From: CAYRVX01 sp964642165
GTDB taxonomy: Bacteria > Planctomycetota > Phycisphaerae > SM23-33
Length of the DNA stretch: 5,522 bases
Reading direction: 5' to 3'
NCBI GenBank assembly: GCA_964642165.1
Contig: CAZXOC010000403.1
Span: 1-5,522 of the forward strand
Below are positions 1 to 5,522 of the stretch, piece by piece. A program made the position numbers and the translations under genes. How positions within the stretch are numbered: the first letter of the stretch is position 1; every line of letters begins with the position of its first letter. The notes under the pieces were generated by a model that made no database searches, was not told the DNA's origin, and worked only from the letters and a program-made list of their open reading frames with translations.

Positions 1-1
1 C

Positions 2-3000
2 GAGCTGACGACGGAGAGCTTCGACCACGTCGCCGACTTCCGGACCATCACGGCGAAGGAGCTGCTTCCTCCGCTGTCGACACTGGGCGACTGGATGGAC
101 CGGCTGGCGGTCATGCCCGCCTTCGACGAGTGGGTGCCGCTGACGGCGGACCTCACGTTCGGGTACGTACTGGACCCGGGAGTCCCCTGGCGGGCCTACG
201 TCGGTGACCTGATCAGCGAGGAGGTCACGCAGGAGTCGGGCTTCACATCCGCCGAGCCCACGTTCGCCACGGCGCAGGAGCTGGCCGCGCTGCTGGGTGG
301 CATCGTGGGAGACGTCCTATACGACGCGGCCTCGCACGAGCTGACGTTCGACATCGCGTACGGACATGCGTTCGATCCCGTCGAGTCCACGGTTGCGTTC
401 GACCCGGACCTCGGCACGCTGACGGACCTGGAGACGGAGAGTCCCATCACGGTCACGCAGAGGAAGCTGGATGCGGAGTTCTCGCTCGGCGTGTACCTTC
501 GTCCGTTGGCGGAGGGATTCGAGATCACGGCCGAGACGCCTCTGGAGGGCTTGAACCGCGGCGTCGGCGTGAACACGGCGGCGGGCGAGAACGACCTGGA
601 GGTCCACCTGCGGGGCGGCGCGGTTTTCCAGGTGGACCTCGACGGCGTCGCGACGATCGGCGACGTGCTGGCGGCGCTGAACGCCGCGCCCCCGGACGCC
701 GGGACATTCGAGGCGCGGATCGGCGACGACGGTCAGGGGCTGGTCCTGGAGGACCGCACGGCCGGCAACGGCACGTTCGAGGTCGTCGCCATCAATGACT
801 CGCTGGCGGAGATGAACCTCGGGCTGCTCGCGCCGGCGGCAGAGGACGTGGATGCGGGCCTCTGCCGAATCACCGGCGTGGCGCTGCACGGGCAGACGCT
901 GGCGGACCACGTGTTCCTCCGGGACGCCCAGTTTGCCGGCGACGTGAGCGTCGAGGCTCCGGACGTCGACGCCACGGGCCGGTTGGGGATGCTGGGCGTG
1001 GAGGTCGTGGACGGCCACGCGACCGCCAGCGCCACACTCGACATCGCCCTCTCGGATCTGGATCCCACCGAAGACAACGGTCGCTTCACCGTCGCGGAGC
1101 TGCTGCAGGCGGAGGGCCTCAGCGGTTGGGCGCTGAACGGCTTCCTGCCGATGGTCGAGACCGGCGTCCTGAGCGGGGATGCGACGTTCCGGCTGCGGCT
1201 GGATGGCGGGACGTGGGTTGACGTCACTGTGCTCGCGTCGGACACGGTAGGCAACGACGCGCTGGACGACCCGTGGCAGGGCCTCGCAGCAGATATCAAC
1301 GACGCCGTGGACAGCACGTCGCTGGCCGGCGTCGTCCAGGCCTCCGTCCTGGAGGGCTACCTCATCATCGATCTGACAGGGACGGGCACGGGCCATCTGC
1401 TCGAGATCGGGGTGGAGGTGGGAGAGGAGCCAGTACCGGCCGCGGCCGAGCTGGCGCTGCCGGCCTCGGGGACTGTGTATCTAATGCCCGCCACGATCAC
1501 GGGCGCGGGCAACGTGACGCTTCCGCTGGTTGCGACGGGCGACCTGCTGGGCGACGGCGCGCCGACGGATGCGCAGCTCGTCGCCGATTGGACGGACATC
1601 AACGACTACAGCGCGGTGATGTTGACGGACCAGGGCGACATGGCGGCGCTGCGGCGCTTCGAGAACATCACGACGGACGACGTGGCCGCGGCGCTGGGAG
1701 GCGTGGCCGACTACCTCGATGCCATCGCCGGCATGGACGAGCTGAACCGGTCGCTGCCGGTCATCAACACGAGCATTGCCGAACTGGCCTCGTTCGCCGA
1801 GCCGTTCCGGGCGATGGTCGATACGTGGCCGGGTGAGGCCAGCCCCGCAACGCTCCAAGGGCTGGCCGCGAGCCTGGCGGCGTGCGAGGGCATCGCGCAG
1901 GCGCTCGTGACGGTCGACGATGCGGGATCGCCCGCGCTGAAGATCGAACTGGCGCTCGGCCTGGCCGAGGTGACGGTTGACCGGCCGATCGTCGTGGACC
2001 TGGCCCCGTCGGGGCAGGGCTTCTTGCTGTCCGCGGCCGCCGGTGCTGCGCCGCTGGCAGTGGATACCGGCGGAGCATTCCATCTCGCGATGGGGTTGGC
2101 GCTGGATGACCCAGCCGCCCCGGCGCCGTTCCTCTATGGGGATACGGAGCTTCTCCTGGACGTTCAGGCGGGCGCGACGGAACTGGAATTCGGCGCGGTC
2201 GTCGGGCCGCTGAGCGTCGGCGTGGGCGGGGGCTCGATGGACCTGGGCGACGGCGTCGGCGGACCGGCGCAGTACAAGGTGCAGCCGACCGGGCTGGTGA
2301 ATGGGCGGCTGGCCTTCGGGGAAGGCGATCCGCTCGGGGCGGACGATGCGGCCGCCACCGCGACGGGGGAGCTTCATGCCACGTTGCCGGTCTACTACCC
2401 GACGGAATCGGATTTGCTCAGCCCTGCCGTCGGCGTGGTCCTGGACGACCTGGTGGCGGGGGAGCCGGTGGTTACGGCGCCGGAGTTCACGGTGTTCATG
2501 GCCGATCTCAACCTGGCGGAGGACCTGTCGGCACTGGTCGCCGCCTGGGATGGCCTGATGCGCCGGCTTGACGCGGTGGTCTGGCAGCAGGCGCTCAGCG
2601 CCAACGTGCCCCTGATCGGCAAAGCGCTGGCGGAGCGCGTCGTTGTCCTGTCGGGACCCAGGGACGCCGTGGGCGGTGCCTTCGACGAGCTGGTCGGGGG
2701 ACTCACGGACGGTGAGACCCCCACATGGGAACAAGTGCAAGAGGCAGTCTTCGAGGCGCTGGGGCCCGCCGGCATTGACTGGTTGGTCGACGGCGGGGAC
2801 GAGGACAGCGAGATCGACCCCGACGACGTGGAGCTCCGCTACGACGGCGCGGATGTCGCCGACAGCCAGTGGGTGCAGTTCAACGTTGTGCTCCACCAGG
2901 ACCTCACCTTGTGCACGTCGCCGGTGGACGTGGACCTGGCGCTGCCGGGCCTCGGCCTGGAGATCGACGCCCAGGTTGACCTCTCGCTGGAATATGACTT

Positions 3001-5522
3001 CGCGTTAGGCTTCGGCGTGAGCAAGGCGGCCGGGGCGTACCTCGACGTGTCGGCAGCGGGTGATGACCTTGTGATCGAGGTCAGCGCGGACAACCTGCGG
3101 CCGTCAGTGGGACAGAGCGGAATGACGGCATCGCTGGGGGTTCTGCGGGACATGATCGTCACGCCCAAGGCGGGTCTGGCGACGGAGCTCTCGGGTACGC
3201 TCCATGTGCAGTTGGCCTCCCCCTCCGGCGACGGGCGGCTGACGTCGGCCCGGCTGTCCAGTGGACCGGCAGGCGAGATCGTCCAGTCGGCTTTCACCGG
3301 GCATGCGGCAGCGAACCTGCATCTGCGGGAGGCGATGCCTGCGGAGGCGGCGTTCCCGTCCATTGACATGGACTTCGTGCTGGACTGGGACTTCCAGGCG
3401 GCTGACCCAACCGATGCGCTGTTCGGCGACACTCCGACGATCGAGTTCCGTGACATCCTGCTGGACGAGAACGGCATCTACGCCTGGCTGAACAGCATGC
3501 TCGAGTACATGAGGGACGTGGCGGAGCCGGCCATGCCTTTCCACGAGTTCCTCGGCAAGGATGTCCCCGGCTGCCCATTCAGCTTACTCGGCCTGGGCAT
3601 GGGGCTGTACAAGCTCTACAGCTCGGCCCAGGGGCTCCTCAAGGGCAGGGAGGAGGCGACGAGGAGAGCGGCTGCCGGCAAGAGCGAGTGGCGGTTCGCT
3701 CCCGTGTTCAAGTTGACAAACATCGAGCCGTTCGCGCGTGCGATCAACAGTCTGGAGTATCTCATAGATGTCTTCCACCACGACCCCGCTGATCGTGAAG
3801 ACCCCCGGTTCCGCTATCACGGCGTGCCCGACCGGATGAACATGGGCTCATTCGCCGTCGATGGCGATCAAGCTCGCCGGGTCCGCGACCAGGGGGAGGG
3901 CCTGACAATCACTCCCATCAAGGACGCCTCGGACTGGAAGGAGGAGTTGACGGCGTACCTCCCTCCACCTAATCAATGGGTCCCGTATGGCAAGAACTAC
4001 TACCAAGCTGTTCTCGACCTGCCCGGGAACGAACTGCCGAGCTGGGTCCCGCCTTGGTTGCGGCCGGGCCTTGGTGAGGCATACGGCGGCGGTCCAGAGA
4101 TCCACCTCCTGGAGCAGGGCACGCTGTTCGACCTGATCGTGGGCAACGCCGGTCCGGACACGGTGCTGTTCGAGTACGACCTCCCCGATGTTTCGGCCAT
4201 GTTCGGCATCACGATATCGTTCCCCATCTTCCCCGCCTTCCCGGCTCTGAGCGTCCAGTTCACCCCCACAGTGGTCTACGAAACCCGATACGGCTTCGCC
4301 TACGATGCCCGAGGGCTCTACGAATTCCGCGACTCGGGTGCGGCCCAGGACGTGCGCGACGGGTTCTACGCGCGGGGCAACGATGAGGGCGAGGGAACCG
4401 ATCGGTACGAGATTTCCCTGAAGCTGCGAATCGAGGTGGGGATCGCCCTGGATCTTGTCGTCGTCAGCGCCAGCATAACCGGCGGGCTCGAGGGCGACGT
4501 GTCCTTCGACCTGATCGACCCCAACGGTGACGGCAAGGTCCGCGGCGGCGAACTGGACAACATGAGGGACAACGACGCTTTCTACGACACGTGGGGCGGC
4601 TTGTCGGCGATCATCAGGTACTCGATCCAGACCCTCGGCGGTCTCGGTCCGGTGTTTGCCGGCGAACTGGTCAACGCGCGTCTCTTCGAGTTCGCCATCG
4701 ACAGACAAGAAGTCTCCTTGGGAGCTAATGACGACGGCGAGCTCGCGCTCAACGCAACGGCGGTGAGCATCACAGCCACCGACGCGACGGCGTCAGAGGC
4801 CGGCCCGGACAAGGGGACGTTTACCGTCAGCCGTGAGGGCAGCTTGAGGGACGCGCTGACGGTGCATTACACGGTGGGGGGGACCGCCGACGCGTGGGAC
4901 TACGAGGAGAAGCTCTTGGGATCTGTGGTGATCCCCGCGGGCGCCAAGTCTGCGACCATCGACATCACGCCCGTGTCCGACGGGGAGGACGAGTCATCGG
5001 AGACGGTGGAGTTGACGCTCTCGAGTGACCTGGCGTACAGGATCGGCACCGCGAGTGCGATCGTGACGATCACGGAGACGGCGCCGGCCGGCGAGCTCAC
5101 GCTGGACGCCCTGCCTGTTGCCGAGCAGTCGCCGAGTGCTGAGGAACCGCTGGGCACCGGTGTCGCGATCGTCGGTTACGTGGCCACGGTGGAGCCGGGC
5201 GCCTCGAATGACCAGGTCATTGTACGGGCGTTCGGCATCAGCCAGGTCTTCTCGGGCGTCGAGAAGATCGTGGCCTACGGCGGGCCGGGCAACGACCGGA
5301 TCACGATCCTGGACGGGGTGGTCGTGCCTGTGGAGCTGTACGGCGGGGCGGGCGACGACGTGCTGGTCAACGCGGGAAGCGGCCCGGCGATGCTGTACGG
5401 CGGCGAGGGCGACGACCGACTCATCGGCGGTGCGGCCAATGATACGCTCTACGGCGGGGAGGGCATGGACCGGCTCGAGGGCGGCGGCGGGGATGACATC
5501 CTCGACGGCGGGGCCGGGCCGG
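2..5522 (+). CDS. Giant RTX / Calx-beta calcium-binding surface protein, internal fragment open at both ends
   Basis: Frame 2 of the + strand is open for 1,840 consecutive codons and runs off both edges, so start, ribosome binding site, signal peptide and stop are all outside. Seen in order: diverged repeats of a helix-plus-beta composite unit (residues 1-1100), two flagellin-hook-IN-like modules (184-276, 389-486), a C-terminal beta region with a perfect EF-hand loop (1506-1517), a Calx-beta domain (1587-1693) and RTX nonapeptides from 1760. The protein is rich in Asp and Glu, with only five lysines in the first 1,000 residues and four cysteines in all (288, 628, 971, 1191), as expected of an exported calcium-binding protein. 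No transmembrane segment and no enzyme motif was seen. Family knowledge: RTX proteins leave the cell by type I secretion and fold when they meet external Ca2+. Inferred role: adhesion, cell-surface or matrix structure. The reading frame and class are firm; the exact function is not known. Confidence 0.95.
26..211 (+). repeat. Helical repeat segment, copy 1 (residues 9-70)
   Basis: This is a predicted amphipathic helical stretch at the start of the first composite unit. It shows F13-x-x-I16-T17, L25, D30-W31-M32-D33, A36, M38 and P46. The segment at residues 552-606 aligns with it without gaps at an offset of exactly 540 residues: F, I, T, L, D, D, A, M and P are identical, and W/Y, M/L, L/I and L/V pairs are conservative. 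The match shows that the gene was already in a repeat unit when the window began, so the true start lies upstream. Its function is not known; a spacer or packing helix between beta blocks is a guess. Confidence 0.6.
338..502 (+). repeat. Beta block A, copy 1 (residues 113-167)
   Basis: Alternating hydrophobic/polar residues suggest several beta strands. The block opens with LTFDIAY, passes a V-x-F-D-x-D-L-G segment and ends with F160-S-L-G-V. The same order recurs at residues 646-702 (LKIELAL, then VVDLA, then FHLAMG) and 957-1007 (VQFNVVL, then VDVDLAL, then FALGFGV). The three blocks have diverged strongly, so the call rests on the order of short motifs and not on overall identity. Confidence 0.5.
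551..829 (+). other. Flagellin-hook-IN-like module 1 (residues 184-276)
   Basis: The order of short motifs matches the region around the hook-IN motif of flagellins and hook-associated proteins, as remembered from those families. LNRGVGVNT is followed by DLEVHLRGG, then FQVDLDG, then TIGDVLAALNAA, then DDGQGLVLEDRTAGNGTFEV, and ends in a hydrophobic LGL. In flagellar proteins this is a small alpha/beta unit in the outer part of the filament or cap protein. Here it sits inside a giant RTX protein with no flagellar terminal coiled-coil domains, so a flagellar role is unlikely. Module resemblance: good. Function in this protein: unknown, possibly a surface-exposed decoration domain. Confidence 0.65.
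911..1102 (+). repeat. Beta block B with EF-hand-like loop, copy 1 (residues 304-367)
   Basis: The block begins VFLRDAQF, contains LGMLGVEVVDGHA and ends LDIALSDLDP followed by DNGRFTVAEL. Related blocks lie at residues 710-750 and 1024-1085. The final loop, D354 to E366, resembles an EF-hand loop (acidic residues, a central Gly, a hydrophobic residue and a terminal Glu). It is 13 residues instead of 12, so calcium binding is possible but not certain. The loop is followed by AELLQ, consistent with a short exiting helix. Confidence 0.55.
1166..1459 (+). other. Flagellin-hook-IN-like module 2 (residues 389-486)
   Basis: A second, more diverged module of the same general plan as residues 184-276. 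FRLRLDGGTWVDVTV is followed by a polar loop, then GLAADINDAVDSTSLAGVV, then a YLIIDLTGTGTGHLLEI strand pair, and finishes at AAELAL. The pattern is strand, strand, helix with an IN-A core, strand, and a closing A-x-E-L-x-L. Module 1 and this module share little identity outside these landmarks, so it may be a separate subtype. No ligand or partner can be named from the sequence. Confidence 0.5.
1655..1819 (+). repeat. Helical repeat segment, copy 2 (residues 552-606)
   Basis: The second copy of the helical segment opens composite unit 2. Landmarks are F553, I556-T557, L565, D570-Y571-L572-D573, A576, M578 and P586, in ungapped register with residues 13-46. It continues as further helix (around AELASFAEPF) before the beta block at 646. 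Between them, residues 610-642 look helical and carry one of only four cysteines (C628). Confidence 0.6.
1937..2107 (+). repeat. Beta block A, copy 2 (residues 646-702)
   Basis: LKIELALG is followed by RPIVVDLAPSGQGFLLSA and then GGAFHLAMGLALDD. The order of strands and the VDLA and F-x-L-x-x-G landmarks correspond to residues 113-167 and 957-1007. Ala and Gly are abundant and charge is low compared with the other copies. No binding motif is visible. Confidence 0.5.
2129..2251 (+). repeat. Beta block B, copy 2, without its EF-hand-like loop (residues 710-750)
   Basis: FLYGDTELLLDVQAGATEL followed by VVGPLSVGVGGG corresponds to FLRDAQF and LGMLGVEVVDGHA of copy 1. Where copies 1 and 3 have a DG-R loop and an A-x-L ending, this copy continues into an Ala/Gly/Asp-rich stretch (residues 751-800) with no recognisable loop. 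It has therefore either lost the calcium-type loop or diverged past recognition. Confidence 0.4.
2495..2629 (+). repeat. Helical repeat segment, copy 3 (residues 832-876)
   Basis: A helical stretch with a W849-D-G-L-M-R-R-L core and a following NVPLIGKAL. It occupies the same place relative to the next beta block as copies 1 and 2 but has drifted further, so only the spacing of hydrophobic residues and the W/Y core agree. It leads through a mainly helical region (residues 880-925) to an acidic turn at residues 930-942. Confidence 0.4.
2789..2830 (+). other. Acidic turn D930-E944, possible calcium-binding loop
   Basis: Residues 930-943 read DGGDEDSEIDPDDV, nine Asp or Glu in fourteen positions, after a hydrophobic IDWLV and before a beta block. 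The spacing resembles a distorted EF-hand-type loop (acidic cluster, I938 near the hydrophobic position, then a DDV exit). It does not fit the 12-residue consensus, so calcium binding is only suggested. Confidence 0.3.
2870..3022 (+). repeat. Beta block A, copy 3 (residues 957-1007)
   Basis: WVQFNVVLHQDLTL is followed by SPVDVDLALPGLGLEIDAQV and then LEYDFALGFGV. This is the most regular of the three blocks, with clear alternating strands ending at a Gly-rich FALGFGV. C971 lies in the second strand and has no nearby partner, so no disulfide is expected. Confidence 0.5.
3071..3256 (+). repeat. Beta block B, copy 3, with degraded EF-hand-like loop (residues 1024-1085)
   Basis: VIEVSADNL, then SLGVLRDMIVTPKAGLATEL, then GTLHVQLASPSGDGRLTSAR match the order of copy 1. 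The closing loop, S1073 to R1084, keeps the central D1077-G1078 and the hydrophobic L1080. It has Ser where the first Asp should be and Arg where the last Glu should be. Two key calcium ligands are thus missing, and this copy probably does not bind Ca2+ in the standard way. Confidence 0.5.
3314..4081 (+). other. Start of the C-terminal region: helices, basic segment and aromatic-rich stretch (residues 1105-1360)
   Basis: A beta-like start (residues 1121-1153) leads to a helical segment (1152-1190) with WLNSMLEYM, weakly like the earlier helical copies. Residues 1204-1231 then carry seven Lys/Arg in 28 positions, unusual in this acidic protein and probably an exposed helix. After NSLEYLIDVF comes a hydrophilic stretch with MGSFAVDG (1241-1300), then a Trp/Tyr/Pro-rich part (1321-1360) with WVPYGKNYYQ and SWVPPWLRPG. 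The arrangement before the next module resembles, from memory, the C-terminal regions of giant RTX-type proteins of Planctomycetota and cyanobacteria. No activity can be assigned. Confidence 0.45.
4082..4726 (+). other. Conserved C-terminal beta module of giant RTX-type proteins (residues 1361-1575)
   Basis: Landmarks in order: LLEQGTLFDLI, LFEYDLPD, FPIFPAFP, GFAYDARGLYEF (1431-1442), DGFY (1453-1456), strands around 1470-1490, GGLEGDVSFDLIDPNGDGK (from 1494), and a tail with GPVFAGEL and LFEFAID. This order, with G-F-x-Y-D-x-x-G-L, DGFY and a DP-x-x-DGK loop, matches a domain I remember near the C-termini of giant proteins from Planctomycetota and cyanobacteria; I know no formal family name. 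It directly precedes the Calx-beta domain and includes the best EF-hand loop of the window. A structural or calcium-sensing cap is an inference. Confidence 0.5.
4517..4552 (+). other. Canonical 12-residue EF-hand calcium-binding loop (residues 1506-1517)
   Basis: The residues are DPNGDGKVRGGE. Asp at position 1, Asn at 3, Asp at 5, Gly at 6, Val at 8 and Glu at 12 meet every position of the EF-hand loop consensus. It follows a hydrophobic strand (VSFDLI), not a clear entering helix, so it is an EF-hand-like loop and not a paired EF-hand domain. No second loop lies at dockerin spacing. Confidence 0.75.
4760..5080 (+). other. Calx-beta domain (residues 1587-1693)
   Basis: A complete and typical Calx-beta beta-sandwich. 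It starts VSITATDATASEAG, continues GTFTVSR, LTVHYTVGGTA, WDY, then GSVVIPAGAKSATIDI, then an acidic loop SDGEDESSETVELTL, and ends ASAIVTIT. Expected Ca2+ ligands are present: E1599 in the SE motif, D1633 in W-D-Y, D1660, and the acidic residues at 1662-1667. In the sodium-calcium exchanger and in bacterial adhesins this fold binds Ca2+ at one edge and helps form rigid stalks. Only one copy is visible here. The length of about 105 residues is normal for the family. Confidence 0.9.
5081..5278 (+). other. Linker and beta lead-in to the RTX array (residues 1694-1759)
   Basis: A Ser/Pro/Glu-rich linker (AEQSPSAEEPLGTG, residues 1707-1720) is followed by short strands, including GASNDQVIVRAF and VFSGVEKIVAYGG. 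The lead-in, where an N-D-x-V-x-V strand and a V-x-x-I-x-x-x-G-G strand precede the first nonapeptide, is common upstream of RTX arrays and probably forms the first turns of the parallel beta roll. It contains no nonapeptide itself. Confidence 0.55.
5279..5522 (+). repeat. RTX (hemolysin-type) calcium-binding nonapeptide array, incomplete
   Basis: Nonapeptides of the form GGxGxDxLx begin at residues 1760 (GGPGNDRIT), 1781 (GGAGDDVLV), 1800 (GGEGDDRLI), 1809 (GGAANDTLY), 1818 (GGEGMDRLE), 1827 (GGGGDDILD) and 1836 (cut by the window edge). The last five are in strict tandem, giving a 27-base period from 5399. In RTX proteins each pair of repeats coils into a parallel beta roll and holds Ca2+ through its Asp and Gly carbonyl positions. 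The repeat at 1809 has Ala-Asn, and the one at 1818 has Met, at positions usually Gly or Asp, so binding there may be weaker. The array should continue downstream, followed by a type I secretion signal. Confidence 0.93.

Noticed and set aside
1219..1226. Palindrome TGACGTCA
   Set aside because: It encodes ordinary V-D-V-T residues in a strand; an 8-base palindrome is expected by chance and nothing regulatory surrounds it.
317..1396. Antisense ORF of 359 codons
   Set aside because: Same reason: an Arg/Val-rich shadow opposite a frame that contains hook-IN-like and repeat modules.
1273..1836. Same-strand ORF of 187 codons in another frame
   Set aside because: An Arg/Gly-rich product with no motif, inside the continuous main frame.
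1481..2896. Long antisense ORF of 471 codons
   Set aside because: It lies wholly opposite the domain-bearing + frame. Its product is Arg/Gln/His-rich with no recognisable domain, which is what the complement of GC-rich coding DNA gives.
3714..3719. TTGACA, like a -35 promoter box
   Set aside because: No matching -10 element at suitable spacing, and it lies within the open reading frame.
4517..4552. Dockerin domain
   Set aside because: A dockerin needs two loops of this kind about 20-25 residues apart, each with an exiting helix; only one loop is present here.
3848..4708. Antisense ORF of 286 codons
   Set aside because: Opposite the conserved C-terminal module with its EF-hand loop; its acidic Val-rich product mirrors the Asp/Val/Gly codons of the real gene.
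5399..5522. 27-base periodic repeat that could suggest a CRISPR or a DNA-level tandem repeat
   Set aside because: The period is nine codons and is conserved at protein level as RTX nonapeptides; the DNA copies are not identical and there are no spacers.

Overview
The window is the interior of one very large gene. Reading the + strand from base 2, every codon to base 5521 is sense: 1,840 codons in a row with no stop, no usable 5' end and no 3' end inside the window. There is no intergenic space, RNA gene, mobile element or second gene. Residue numbers below count from the codon at base 2.

The encoded protein looks like a giant extracellular, calcium-dependent surface or secreted protein of the RTX / Calx-beta type. 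By eye the DNA is about two-thirds G+C with strongly G/C-ending codons. The protein is acidic and poor in lysine and cysteine. The module set fits the giant surface proteins of Planctomycetota or related high-GC environmental bacteria: flagellin-hook-IN-like modules, EF-hand-like loops of the DP-x-x-DG-(K/R) type, Calx-beta and RTX. The phylum is an inference and is not proven by the window.

Layout. Residues 1-1100 (bases 2-3301) hold about three diverged copies of a composite unit. Each has a helical segment, then two beta-rich blocks; copies 1 and 3 end in an EF-hand-like loop. Two modules resembling the hook-IN motif of flagellar filament and hook proteins are spliced in (551-829 and 1166-1459). 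Residues 1105-1575 (3314-4726) form a distinct C-terminal region: a short helical segment, a locally basic helix, an aromatic-rich stretch, and a beta region with one perfect 12-residue EF-hand loop (4517-4552). Next come a Calx-beta domain (4760-5080), a linker and beta lead-in (5081-5278), and the start of an RTX nonapeptide array (5279 to the end) that continues past the window.

How it may work (inference): in calcium-rich surroundings the RTX repeats, the Calx-beta domain and the EF-hand-like loops would bind Ca2+ and stiffen a long rod, with the repeated beta and helical units as stalk and contact surface. RTX arrays near a C-terminus usually mean type I secretion; the secretion signal would lie downstream. 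No catalytic motif was recognised, so an enzymatic role is not supported.
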